DNA of 64,000 nt, taken from assembly GCA_029974595.1 (NCBI GenBank), contig JARKRC010000069.1:118603-182602 (forward strand). The letters are read 5' to 3'. Source of the stretch: Ereboglobus sp. GTDB taxonomy: Bacteria > Verrucomicrobiota > Verrucomicrobiia > Opitutales > Opitutaceae. The notes beneath the pieces were generated by a model, which was not told the DNA's origin, ran no database searches, and worked only from the letters and a program-made list of their open reading frames with translations. A program made the translations under genes and the position numbers. The stretch's first letter is position 1, and each line of letters begins with the position of its first letter. This document shows, piece after piece, positions 8,444 through 16,749 of the stretch.

Positions 8444-9637
8444 TCAGCCGGCAGCAGCCAAATCGGTGAGTTCTTTCCAAAGTTCGGCATCCGCAGAGTG
8501 GATTCGTTGCCGAATGGTCGGAGTGCGGCACAGTTCGAGAATCTGCGCCTGATCGGATGCGCCGGGTGTGTAAAGCAAGAGCCGAATCACGCGCACGATG
8601 TGCAAGGCATCGTGTCCAAGAAGTTCACGTCGAATTCCGCCGATTTTTTCTTTCGGTGGATTCCAGCGCGCCCCAGCATTGAGCAATTCGTCAATACACT
8701 CAATGGTGCGTTCATCCTCTTGTTCCGAGGAGCTGCCAAAAATCGAAATATGGCGGTATTTGCTGACCAGCGACTCCAGTGCCGGACACGAGCCGCGTTC
8801 GCTAACATTAAGATTTTCATCGGGCAACGACGCGATAATTGCACGCACCAGTTCACGGGAAGGATTCGACGAAATGCGTTTGAGCATCTTGCGCGCCTGT
8901 TCGGCGGTCGGTTTCATTTTCAGCGATTTAACGATTTCCACTTTGCCCGTGCTCACAGCCGCTTCTGCCGCGGTGTTGGTGAAATGGTCGTCGCCATCAC
9001 CAAAGTCCCAATCGTCGTCATCCAAATCATAAGGCACCTCGCGAAAAGGGTCAGCACCCGCCCATGCGAGCATGGCTGTAACGCGGGCTTTCCTATCGCG
9101 TGCCGCAACTGTAAGCGCAAGCGCCGCCTGCCCATCAAGCTCAGGAAATTCGCCGCGCATCTTACGATAAAAACTCAATAGAGGACGCGCAGCGGCAAAA
9201 CGAATCAGGGCATGCGCGAACGCATTGCCGCGTGTCGGGCTCGCTCCATTTCGCAGCGTCTCCTCCATGAACGCATGGTTCATCGAACGACAAACCTCTT
9301 CAAAATCGAGCGCCGCCAAAGTAGCGCCATTAACGCGCAGCAAATGCGCGATATCAGGACGGTGCAGCGAAGTCGCGAGGTTATAGCTTCTATCAAGAAG
9401 CTCCTGCGACCATCCGCCTGCCTGCGCCAGCACTTCGACCAAACTGTGAAAGCCGATGCGAATCGCTTGAGTCAGCACGCAAAACCGCACCTCGCACCCG
9501 TTCAAGTGGCCATCGGGCAATCGCAGCGGACGGGCCTCCTGAATCCAACGCTGAACCGCAAACAACTGGCCGGTTTTTATCAGAGCCAAAAGCTCTTCAA
9601 TCGCAGCGACAGCATCATCTCGGGGATCAGAATTCAT
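8444..9637 (-). CDS. Ankyrin-like repeat protein, uncharacterised
   Basis: The 397-residue protein is built from helical pairs of the style LVEVLAQAGG, DIAHLLRVNGA, AFMEETLRNGASP and VTAMLAWAGADPF, which resemble degenerate ankyrin repeats. An acidic loop DLDDDDWDFGDGDD interrupts the array near residue 206. No signal peptide, membrane segment or catalytic motif is seen. It is transcribed toward the 495-residue gene at 6948 and its end nearly touches that gene. Ankyrin proteins usually mediate protein contacts; the partner here is unknown. The GC content is higher than that of the left-edge operon. Confidence 0.65.
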   Translation of the reverse strand: MNSDPRDDAVAAIEELLALIKTGQLFAVQRWIQEARPLRLPDGHLNGCEVRFCVLTQAIRIGFHSLVEVLAQAGGWSQELLDRSYNLATSLHRPDIAHLLRVNGATLAALDFEEVCRSMNHAFMEETLRNGASPTRGNAFAHALIRFAAARPLLSFYRKMRGEFPELDGQAALALTVAARDRKARVTAMLAWAGADPFREVPYDLDDDDWDFGDGDDHFTNTAAEAAVSTGKVEIVKSLKMKPTAEQARKMLKRISSNPSRELVRAIIASLPDENLNVSERGSCPALESLVSKYRHISIFGSSSEQEDERTIECIDELLNAGARWNPPKEKIGGIRRELLGHDALHIVRVIRLLLYTPGASDQAQILELCRTPTIRQRIHSADAELWKELTDLAAAG

Positions 9638-9741
9638 GAGGTTTATTTATAGGCCAAAATCACTGAACTGAAAAGTATCCATATCCACGAAATCATGGAG
9701 ATTGCTCGGAACCATTCGCCGTGGCCAGCGCGCCATTTTAC

Positions 9742-9792
9742 CACGGCTGTTCAAGGTCGTGCTCGTTCCTCGCCTCCACCATGAGCGCCGTG
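9742..9792 (+). repeat. Hairpin repeat, copy 1, left part (5' exon of the group II intron)
   Basis: The arms CACGGCTGTTCAAGG (9742-9756) and CCATGAGCGCCGTG (9779-9792) form an imperfect stem around a loop with CTCGCCTCCA. The expected T-rich tail and CGCGCCTATCGGG-like motif are separated from the stem by the intron and resume at 12068 (CTTTTTTGCGCCTATCGGGC). The comparison with the uninterrupted copy at 15765-15854 fixes the intron ends. Confidence 0.6.
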
Positions 9793-12067
9793 GTGCGACT
9801 CTAACGGGCCGCGCAATTGTTCCAAGTAACACACATAAACATGAGTAAAACAAAAGAACCTGCGGTTCCGTCCGCAGTAGCCTGGCGACACCGGCAAGGT
9901 TGGAAACGACTCTGTCGGAAGCTGTCGCGACAATGGAACTTCGTCCTTTGGGACGGTGAGTCCGCCGTGAGGCCGGACTCGCGAACCATCAATGTCAGGT
10001 GGTCCGAGTGCTAGGCTGATGGCAAGTCCAACACAAGTGAACTGCGAGCAAGCATCGTGAGCAAGAAGAAGTCAAACGACATTGATAGGCTTCGGCCAAA
10101 ATGGCACGCGGCCAGTTGTCCCAGTCACGGTTTGGGGCACACGGATACGAGCGCCGCCGGTGTTACGCAGGGACTAAACCATCATGTGTTGCGCGTCTTA
10201 GATGAGGTAAACCCGTCATTCCTGCCTCAGTGAGGTAGGCGCGTCCGCAAGGGCCGCCGTTGGGGTGCCGGGCAGAGGATGCTGGAGAAAGCGAATGCTG
10301 TCCTGTAATGGGGCCGATAGGAGTTGCAATATCACTCCACTGCAAGAGCAGGCAGACTTCCAGCAGGTAGTTCGTTACCAGACTGCAAGCAGAACCATTG
10401 AGGGAAGGAAAAGCAAATGAACGTGGATAAACCCATGTGTGCACCTTCCGATAAAACGTCAATGTGGGATCAAATCAACTGGCCCAAACATGAACGTCAA
10501 GTCAGCCGGCTGCAGGCACGATTGGTAAAGGCAACACGGGAAAGGCGCTGGGGCAAGATCAAGTCCTTGCAATGGCTCCTGACCCACTCGTTTAGCGGCA
10601 AGGCCTTGGCCATCAAACGGGTGACAGGTAATAAAGGCAAACGGACACCGGGTGTGGACGGAGCAATCTGGATCACACCCGACTCCAAACACAAAGCTAT
10701 CGGGCAACTGCACCGACGTGGATATCAACCGCAACCACTGCGACGCGTCCACATTCCGAAAGCCAACGGAAAACTCCGGCCATTGGGCATCCCAACGATG
10801 CGTGATCGCGCGACACAGGCACTCTACCTGCTCGGGTTGGAGCCGGTCGCCGAAACGCTCGCGGACAGTTATTCCTATGGTTTTCGGACGGCGCGCTCCA
10901 CAGCGGACGCCATTGACCAATGCTACAACTCACTCAACGGCCCGACCAAGGCGCAATGGGTACTCGAAGCGGATATTCAGGGCTGTTATGATCATATCAG
11001 CCACGAGTGGATGCTCGAAAACATCCCCATGGATGTTCAGGCATTGGGCAAATGGCTGCGCGCCGGATATGTCGAAGAACGAAGACTGTTCCCCACGACG
11101 GAAGGCACTCCGCAAGGAGGCATCATCTCACCGGCGCTGGCGAACATGACATTGGACGGATTGCAAACGCTCTTGGAAACGAGGTTCCCGCGCAAGTGGG
11201 ATACAAAGACCAACCGTTGCATCTACCCCAAAGTCAACTTCGTAAGATATGCGGACGATTTCGTCGTCACGGGCGGTTCACGCGAACTGCTCGAAACCGA
11301 AGTGCGTCCCCTGATCGAGGCGTTTCTTAACGAACGGGGGCTTCGGCTCTCACCCGAGAAAACCAAGATCACCCATATCGACGAAGGCTTTGATTTCCTC
11401 GGACAAAACATCCGTCGCTACAGAGGCCTGCTGCTCATCAAACCATCAAAGAAGAACACGCAAGCGTTCCTGACCAAAGTGCGTGAACGAATCCAGTCCA
11501 GTGGGGACGAAACGCAGGAAAAGCTGATCCTTAGGCTCAATCCGATTATTCGCGGTTGGGCCAACTATCATCGGCATATCGCTGCCAAACACACCTACAA
11601 CCGAGTCGATCACGCCATATGGGAAGCTTTGTGGCGGTGGGCAAGAAAACGACATCACAACAAATCCCCCTGCTGGGTGGCCGAAAAATACTGGCACCTC
11701 AGCGAAAGGCACGGATGGAACTTCGCCGCGGACACCGGCAAATGCACCGATAAGGGCAACCCTATTCGACTGCATTTGATCAGGGCCGTGTGCTTCTCCA
11801 TTCGCCGCCACCCGAGACTCAAGTGTGATGTAAATCCTTTTGATCCGGCATGGCGTGAATACCTTGAGCAACGAACGTTGCTCAAGCGATTCGGCCCGGA
11901 ATTTGTTGAGCAATACGGTTTCTTGCTGAGCAGCAAAATGCGAAAACCTGTTGTGAAAACCGGCTCCGCCTCAGCGGAGCTTTGAACGGCTTGAGCCGGA
12001 TGATGGGAAACTATCACGTCCGGTTCTTAGGGGAGGGGGTGACGGCAACGTCACCTCCTTACCCGAC
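9793..12067 (+). mobile_element. Group II intron (complete, with maturase gene)
   Basis: The 5' end GTGCGAC (9793) fits the group II consensus GUGYG. After the maturase gene, domain V is readable at about 11,994-12,028: GAGCCGGATGATGGG, GAAA loop, then a complementary arm with CACGTCCGGTTCT. A domain VI hairpin GGGGTGACG/CGTCACCTCC follows, and the 3' end is AC at 12067. Bases 9800-10416 are intron RNA domains I-IV. The intron lies between the stem and the T-rich tail of the hairpin repeat; the related copy at 15765-15854 shows the empty arrangement. The intron appears intact, so it may still be mobile. Confidence 0.85.
10417..11985 (+). CDS. ltrA: Group II intron reverse transcriptase/maturase
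   Basis: The 522-residue protein has an N-terminal RT-0 region, GVDGA, the fingers motif PKANGKLRPLGIPTMRDR, GTPQGG and the catalytic YADD (residues 278-281), followed by a maturase (X) domain with GWANYHRHIAAKHTYNRVD. The C-terminal RRHPRLKCDVNPFDPAWREYLEQR block is typical of chloroplast-like group II maturases. The HNH endonuclease that often follows is missing, so insertion probably relies on another way to prime second-strand use. The ATG at 10417 has GGAAGG upstream. The enzyme splices its host intron and copies it into DNA. All core motifs are intact. Confidence 0.95.
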   Translation: MNVDKPMCAPSDKTSMWDQINWPKHERQVSRLQARLVKATRERRWGKIKSLQWLLTHSFSGKALAIKRVTGNKGKRTPGVDGAIWITPDSKHKAIGQLHRRGYQPQPLRRVHIPKANGKLRPLGIPTMRDRATQALYLLGLEPVAETLADSYSYGFRTARSTADAIDQCYNSLNGPTKAQWVLEADIQGCYDHISHEWMLENIPMDVQALGKWLRAGYVEERRLFPTTEGTPQGGIISPALANMTLDGLQTLLETRFPRKWDTKTNRCIYPKVNFVRYADDFVVTGGSRELLETEVRPLIEAFLNERGLRLSPEKTKITHIDEGFDFLGQNIRRYRGLLLIKPSKKNTQAFLTKVRERIQSSGDETQEKLILRLNPIIRGWANYHRHIAAKHTYNRVDHAIWEALWRWARKRHHNKSPCWVAEKYWHLSERHGWNFAADTGKCTDKGNPIRLHLIRAVCFSIRRHPRLKCDVNPFDPAWREYLEQRTLLKRFGPEFVEQYGFLLSSKMRKPVVKTGSASAEL

Positions 12068-12417
12068 CTTTTTTGCGCCTATCGGGCCGTGTTCGTGGAA
12101 ACAATCGAAGTCTTTATCATTCAAGCCGAAGCACGCGTAATTTGAACAATTCGAAACTGCATGCATCCTCGCCCTCTCGCGCCGCCTCTGAGACTCTGAC
12201 GCTCTATCTGGAGAAACTTTTCTCTTGACCTTTATAAAAAATAACTGATAATCAACGAGTTCTTTTAAAAATCAATTTAGGCTTCTCTCACCAGTTTCAA
12301 GCCAATCTTACGGCTGGCAGCTTCTCTATTGGCGTCTCGACCCAAACAGTAGTTTGCAGTGCAATTAGTGCATCGGCTACTCCGAAACAAACAGACAATA
12401 AAGGAGATATATCAAAA
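12068..12417. other. Non-coding stretch: 3' exon of the repeat, then promoter and leader of a 35-codon gene
   Basis: The first 25 bases are the tail of hairpin repeat copy 1. Nothing coding is seen from about 12,100 to 12,220. A promoter lies at 12225-12252, and about 160 bases of AT-rich untranslated leader follow up to the small gene at 12418. No known riboswitch was recognised in that leader. Confidence 0.5.
12225..12252 (+). promoter_or_regulatory. Predicted sigma-70 promoter for the 35-codon gene
   Basis: TTGACC (12225-12230) and GATAAT (12247-12252) are separated by 16 bases and sit in a locally AT-rich stretch. The next gene on the strand is the small one at 12418. Confidence 0.5.
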
Positions 12418-12525
12418 ATGCGCAGTGTAAATACAACAAGAAACAGTGGATTCATCAAGCGACTGATTAAACTCACGTCCATTATAGTCTTGGCGGGAAC
12501 CCTTGCGGGAAGACACTTATTATAG
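12418..12525 (+). CDS. Predicted 35-residue peptide with hydrophobic centre
   Basis: ATG at 12418 is preceded by AAAGGAGAT (GGAG at 12403-12406, about 11 bases upstream), the strongest ribosome-binding site seen in the island. The frame encodes a basic N-terminus (MRSVNTTRNSGFIKRLIK) and a short hydrophobic stretch (LTSIIVLAGTLAG) and ends with TAG at 12523. It has its own promoter-like sequence upstream and a rho-independent terminator at 12621, so it forms a complete small transcription unit. The form is compatible with a membrane-acting peptide such as a small toxin, but the hydrophobic part is short, and it could be a leader peptide. The family is not recognised. Confidence 0.45.
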   Translation: MRSVNTTRNSGFIKRLIKLTSIIVLAGTLAGRHLL

Positions 12526-12620
12526 AAGTGATGCCTTCGTTCGATGGCTTCGAATGGGTGGCAGAAGCCAACCAAAAAGTAAGGGGGGCGGCTCAATACC
12601 GCCTCTTCCCGCCAATTTCG

Positions 12621-12655
12621 CCCCTTCTCGGGATATGCCGAGTAGGGGCTTTTTC
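12621..12655 (+). terminator. Rho-independent terminator
   Basis: GCCCC-T-TCTCGG pairs with CCGAG-TA-GGGGC across a GATATG loop, and TTTTT follows at 12651-12655. It closes the small transcription unit that begins near 12250 and isolates it from the MNT-HEPN operon. Confidence 0.8.
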
Positions 12656-12697
12656 TTGGCCGAGCACGTTGACAGTCCATAGTGGAGCAATCGCTAA

Positions 12698-12739
12698 TTG
12701 TATGCTCTTGACATACAATCGTATGTCATAACCATACAA
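12698..12739 (+). promoter_or_regulatory. Palindromic operator overlapping a TTGACA box upstream of the MNT-HEPN operon
   Basis: GACATAC (12710-12716) and GTATGTC (12721-12727) form a perfect palindrome around AATC. TTGTATG (12698-12704) and CATACAA (12733-12739) form a wider inverted pair, and CATACAA also occurs at 12712. TTGACA (12708-12713) overlaps the array. The next start codon is at 12745. The downstream protein has its own winged-helix domain, so autorepression at these sites is a natural inference. Confidence 0.6.
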
Positions 12740-12744
12740 TTTAC

Positions 12745-13329
12745 ATGAATGTGCTTCACGTCATTTTTCCAGAGGTTCGTGCCGAAATCGTGCGGCTGCT
12801 CTTTGCCGACCCCGAAAAGGAACTGCATCTGCGCGAATTGTCGCGTTTGAGCAAACTGGCCATCGGCACGCTCCAAAGCGAAGTCAAAAAACTCGCTGAG
12901 GCCGAGTTGATCAACGCCCGTCGCGACGGCAACCGCCTTTACTATCGTGCCAACTCAGCGCATCCGATCTTTCCAGAGCTGCACCGACTCGCTCTCAAAA
13001 CCACCGGCCTGAGCGAACAACTCACAGCCGCGTTGGCTGGCGTGGATGGCATTCAATTCGCCTTGGTTTTCGGCTCCCAAGCGGCCGGCACGGCTAAGGC
13101 CACCAGCGATGTAGATCTATTGATCATCGGCACCATAGGTCTGCGCGCCCTTGCGCCGCGACTTCGCCCTGTCGCTGAGGCGCTTGGCAGGGAGATCAAT
13201 CCCCACGTGATGTCGGCGGAAACATTTATTGCCAAGGCTCACAAGAATGACGCTTTTATTGCCAATATGCTTGCCGCCCCGAAACTCTGGGTCATAGGAA
13301 AATCCGATGAGTTTGGAGCTTTGGTCTAA
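12745..13329 (+). CDS. Winged-helix/nucleotidyltransferase (MNT) antitoxin-like protein
   Basis: The 194-residue protein joins two domains. Residues 1-75 form an ArsR-like winged helix (LHLRELSRLSKLAIGTLQSE, then a wing with NRLYYRAN). Residues 95-190 form a minimal nucleotidyltransferase with GSQAAGTAKATSDVDLLI (G-S then D-x-D). MNT proteins pair with HEPN ribonucleases and neutralise them by AMPylation or a related modification. The fused winged helix suggests it also represses the operon at the upstream palindromes. It overlaps the next gene by 23 bases (13307-13329). The domain calls are firm; the antitoxin role is inferred from the pairing. Confidence 0.82.
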   Translation: MNVLHVIFPEVRAEIVRLLFADPEKELHLRELSRLSKLAIGTLQSEVKKLAEAELINARRDGNRLYYRANSAHPIFPELHRLALKTTGLSEQLTAALAGVDGIQFALVFGSQAAGTAKATSDVDLLIIGTIGLRALAPRLRPVAEALGREINPHVMSAETFIAKAHKNDAFIANMLAAPKLWVIGKSDEFGALV

Positions 13330-13750
13330 AAACGGCTGGCTGCGTCCCCATCAGACAACCCGCGAGCAAATCGCGGAATTGTTTGCCATCGTTGAACGCG
13401 ATCTCGACGACGCGCGTACCGAACGGCTTTCCACGGATTGGCAATTCGGCATCGCCTACAACGCGGCACTGAAACTCTGCACGATTCTACTCTATGCCGA
13501 AGGTTACCGTCCGGAGAAAAACCTTGCACATTATCGCACCTTGCAAGCGCTACCAATTATTCTCGGCGCCAACCGTCAGGCTGATGCTGATTACCTCGAA
13601 TCCTGCCGCGCCAAGCGCAACACTGCCGAATACGATTCCGCCGGGCATATAAGCCCCGAGGAAGCCCGCGAGTTGGTTGCCTTTGCCGTCGAACTCCGAA
13701 CCGATGTCGAGAAATGGCTCAAGGCCAAACACCCTGAGCTCGCATCTTAA
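13307..13750 (+). CDS. HEPN-domain protein, putative toxin partner of the MNT protein
   Basis: The 147-residue protein is all-helical in appearance and overlaps the MNT gene, as HEPN-MNT pairs do. The segment RAKRNTAEYDSAGHISPEEA (about residues 106-125) holds an Arg-Asn pair in place of the classical R-x4-6-H ribonuclease motif, with an RNxxxY arrangement common among HEPN proteins partnered with nucleotidyltransferases. The exact catalytic His is therefore not certain. The likely activity is RNA or tRNA cleavage when it is not modified by the partner. It is followed after 16 bases by the GHKL ATPase gene, so all three may be co-transcribed. Confidence 0.75.
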   Translation: MSLELWSKNGWLRPHQTTREQIAELFAIVERDLDDARTERLSTDWQFGIAYNAALKLCTILLYAEGYRPEKNLAHYRTLQALPIILGANRQADADYLESCRAKRNTAEYDSAGHISPEEARELVAFAVELRTDVEKWLKAKHPELAS

Positions 13751-13766
13751 AAAACCTTTTATCTCC

Positions 13767-15689
13767 ATGGACATTGAAACATCCAACGCCATCCGCCACT
13801 TTTTTCCAAACCCTTCATTGGTGCAGGTATATTTTGAAGCCGTAGCGAACTCACTAGACGCAGGAGCTACCGAAATAGATATTGCGATCACCACCCTCGG
13901 ATCAACAACAAAGAAAGGGTTTGATATCACAATTACTGACAATGGAAGTGGATTTACCGACGAAAGTTTTGCTCGCATACAAAAACTTCTAAAGCCTCAA
14001 GACGCATTCCATAAGGGCTTGGGGCGTCTCGTCTATATAAACTACTTTTCCACTGTTAATATTACCAGTATCTTTGGCCAAAATGAGCGAAAATTCGTAT
14101 TTTCCAGCACATTCGATGGTAAGTCCGACCTGCGTAAGTTGGACGAACCTGCCCCGCGCAAGACCGCCCTACATTTTACCGGTTTCATTGGCGACCGTGT
14201 AAAGAGCCTGGATGACATTAAGCCAGAACCGCTCAAAGAGCGGTTGATTGAACAATTTCTACCCTACTTCTATCGTCTTAAGCGTGAACAAAAAAAGTTT
14301 CGCATAACTATTGATCTGCAAACTCAAGAAAGCAATGCGGCCAAAGATTTTTTTAGCAATGCGGCCTCCATCACCCCGGCTGATTTGCCTGATCTTAAGA
14401 CTATTCAAATAAAGGAAACAAGCATCAGCGCATTTGATAATATCACAATCAACTACGCTGTTGTTGCCGAAACAGGCACGAAAAAAAACCTCACAGCAGT
14501 CTGCGTCGATGATCGCACTATAGCAATCAATCTACTTCCTCCCGCATCTATTCCGATCGATCACTCTGTGATCTTTCTTTTTGAGTCACCGCTCTTCAAG
14601 GGATCCACTGATTCAGCGCGCCAGAAACTCGTTCTTCCTGACGATATATCACAGAATGATCTCATTCGTGTGTTACGTCGTGAAACTTCAAAAATACTCA
14701 ATAGCGAACTTCCCGAGATTAACAAAAAGAACGAAGAAACAAAAAAGAAGTTTGAGGAAAAGTTCCCGCACCTTTCCGGTTACTTTGAGGAGACATCGGT
14801 GGGCATTATCAATAAAGACGAAGCGCTTGATATTGCGCAGCGAAACTTCTTTAAGGCTCAAAAAGAGATACTGGAAAGCGATACATTGGATGATCGAACC
14901 TACGAAAAGTCTCTGGATATTTCATCCCGCACACTAACTCAGTATGTTTTATATAGGGAACTCATCATAAAACGTCTGCGCGAAATTTCCGATGTCGATC
15001 TTGAAGCAAAAGTGCATGACTTGATAGTTCCTCGTGGTTCCTTACTATGCGGCAATGAAATTATCGACAGCCTGCATAGTAATAACGCTTGGTTGCTTGA
15101 CGACAAATTCATGAGTTTCCGCACCATCCTTAGCGAATCGGAAATGAAAAATGTTGTCGCGGCTATCACCCTAAGCTCACAGGGCAACGAGGCAGGGGAC
15201 ACACGGCCCGATATTTCGATGATATTTTCGGCAGACCCGAAAAGCGTGGGAAAAGTCGATGTCGTTATAGTCGAGGTAAAGCGCAAACGCGATAGCGATA
15301 AGGAAAACACATTCGCAGCCGTGCAATTATTGCAACGCGCCCGTAAGCTCATCGACTTCTGCTCAAATATTCAACGAGCTTGGTATTTTGGTATCATCAA
15401 GATTAATGACGAACTGGAGCAATACCTTCGCGACGATGCTTGGACACCTCTCTATTCAAAAGGAAAGGTCTTCTATCGAGAACGCACGTTGGAACGTCCG
15501 GGCAAACCGCCTGTTCCCGTCCCCCTCTGCCTGTTGTCTTTTGACGCTGTCATCGATGATGCTGCCGCCAGAAACCATACATTCTTGGAAATCCTGCGTA
15601 GCGAGATCAAACGCACGACAACCTCCCCTAGCGCTGAAGAAGATCGCAACAACCAATCCCCTACGGCGGCTACTTCGCCACATCCATGA
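13767..15689 (+). CDS. GHKL (HSP90/MutL-type) ATPase with C-terminal PD-(D/E)xK-like nuclease
   Basis: The 640-residue protein begins with a GHKL ATP-binding domain. The N box is FEAVANSLDAGA (E24, N28), the G1 box is ITDNGSGF (D58), and HKGLGRLVYIN near residue 82 is the G2-like lid motif. A coiled region lies around 330-400. The C-terminal part (about 440-570) contains RPDISMIF (D482) followed by VDVVIVEVKRKR (E503-x-K505), the order expected of a PD-(D/E)xK restriction-type nuclease. GHL ATPases joined to nucleases occur in restriction-like and MORC-related systems. The start at 13767 is used because the upstream extension lies inside the HEPN gene. The hairpin at 15765 terminates the transcript. 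Confidence 0.8.
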   Translation: MDIETSNAIRHFFPNPSLVQVYFEAVANSLDAGATEIDIAITTLGSTTKKGFDITITDNGSGFTDESFARIQKLLKPQDAFHKGLGRLVYINYFSTVNITSIFGQNERKFVFSSTFDGKSDLRKLDEPAPRKTALHFTGFIGDRVKSLDDIKPEPLKERLIEQFLPYFYRLKREQKKFRITIDLQTQESNAAKDFFSNAASITPADLPDLKTIQIKETSISAFDNITINYAVVAETGTKKNLTAVCVDDRTIAINLLPPASIPIDHSVIFLFESPLFKGSTDSARQKLVLPDDISQNDLIRVLRRETSKILNSELPEINKKNEETKKKFEEKFPHLSGYFEETSVGIINKDEALDIAQRNFFKAQKEILESDTLDDRTYEKSLDISSRTLTQYVLYRELIIKRLREISDVDLEAKVHDLIVPRGSLLCGNEIIDSLHSNNAWLLDDKFMSFRTILSESEMKNVVAAITLSSQGNEAGDTRPDISMIFSADPKSVGKVDVVIVEVKRKRDSDKENTFAAVQLLQRARKLIDFCSNIQRAWYFGIIKINDELEQYLRDDAWTPLYSKGKVFYRERTLERPGKPPVPVPLCLLSFDAVIDDAAARNHTFLEILRSEIKRTTTSPSAEEDRNNQSPTAATSPHP

Positions 15690-15764
15690 ACAAGGCAGCA
15701 CCGTGAATGACACTAAAGAATAGCATCTGCTAACCTTTAACTCGCGCCCCGTTTTTAATTTTTT

Positions 15765-15854
15765 CACGGCGTTCAAGGAGTTTTCGGCTGCGATTTGCTC
15801 GCCTCCGCTCCTCCTTGAGCGCCGTGGGTTTTTCGCGCCTATCGGGTCGTGCTC
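15765..15854 (+). terminator. Hairpin repeat, copy 2 (intact): terminator-like stem plus conserved tail
   Basis: CACGGCGTTCAAGGAG (15765-15780) pairs with CTCCTTGAGCGCCGTG (15811-15826) with one G-T pair. The 30-base loop contains TCGGCTGCGA and GCTCGCCTCCGCTC. A T run follows at 15829-15833, then CGCGCCTATCGGGTCGTGCTC to 15854. An upstream flank CTCGCGCCCC starts at 15741. It follows the GHKL ATPase gene and should terminate it. Loop and tail are shared with copies 0, 1 and 3 in the island. Confidence 0.7.
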
Positions 15855-15974
15855 TTTCACACCCAAAGTCAAAGATGCGACACATATCCGTTCCATTATC
15901 GTTTTTCGGAGAGGATGGTAAACGAAAGTAAGTGCGACTTGATAACATGCCTGTCAATGACTCATAATTGGAGC

Positions 15975-16694
15975 ATGACAAATTTTGTGCCTCCAGACAG
16001 CTATCTAATTCGCACCTTCATAGGCTTTGCGGAAGAAAACGAGCTGAGCCTGAAACGCGCAGCGATAATCCTGAGAGACTATGCCGCACAGGAGCAGCCT
16101 CTTTTAAAACTCGAACGCACCAAGACAGCGGCGGAAGAAGCTCACCACAAAAAGATAGTGGAGTCGAAAAAGATTCCTGTGGTTGTCCGACTTCACGCGA
16201 CTACACGGATATATTTCCTTTCGTGGATAATCTATCCGGAGCACAGCATGGCTTCCGCATATCCGAACGTGTTCTATTGGATTCGCAGAAAAGAGATCTC
16301 CAACGACATCATAACGAAAGCAGAGAACAGGTGGGGGGATTTTATTTTTTTAGATAACCTCTATTATGCTGAAGATTATGAACTGATTTGGACGTCCGAG
16401 CAACAAGACATCCAAGAAACCGCTGCCAACGTCATGAAAAAAACGCTGTTGGACGCATCCCAACCGACGTTAGCTAAAAGTCGCAGTCTCGTGAAAATAT
16501 CGCCTCAAGTCGTGAGTACTGTATTACGAACTCGAAAAGGAATTCCATCAATTATTCGACGCGAATTATCGAAAATCGATCACGATAAATTTTGGACGGA
16601 CAACCATGCAATCGGACGTCCAAAGAACTGGAAATCCCTTCTCAAATGCATCCCTTACACCTACCGCCGGGGCAAGACAGGCATAAAAATATAG
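15975..16694 (+). CDS. Unknown basic protein between two repeat copies
   Basis: The frame from this ATG encodes 239 residues. Alternative ATGs in the same frame are at 15915 (GGAGAGG directly upstream) and 15957; none has a well-spaced ribosome site, so the start is unsettled. The protein opens with helices (FIGFAEENELSLKRAAIILRDY), has a hydrophobic strand region with RIYFLSWIIYP, aromatic WIRRKEISNDI and WGDFIFLDNLYYAEDYELIW segments, and a basic tail. No known motif is recognised. It lies alone between hairpin repeat copy 2 and the copy 3 tail, as a cassette would. Confidence 0.5.
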   Translation: MTNFVPPDSYLIRTFIGFAEENELSLKRAAIILRDYAAQEQPLLKLERTKTAAEEAHHKKIVESKKIPVVVRLHATTRIYFLSWIIYPEHSMASAYPNVFYWIRRKEISNDIITKAENRWGDFIFLDNLYYAEDYELIWTSEQQDIQETAANVMKKTLLDASQPTLAKSRSLVKISPQVVSTVLRTRKGIPSIIRRELSKIDHDKFWTDNHAIGRPKNWKSLLKCIPYTYRRGKTGIKI

Positions 16695-16749
16695 CCCCAT
16701 AAAGCTAAGAAACGGCAAATATTCATTATTGGTCCATCTATTGGTCAAC

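Noticed and set aside
9817..10462. Short open frames between the intron 5' end and the maturase gene
   Set aside because: These bases are structured intron RNA; the frames have no ribosome sites and no motif.
12250..12417. Riboswitch in the leader of the 35-codon gene
   Set aside because: No known aptamer pattern was recognised; the length alone is not evidence.
12297..12680. 127-codon minus-strand frame
   Set aside because: It lies across a promoter, a small gene and a terminator of the plus strand and has no motif.
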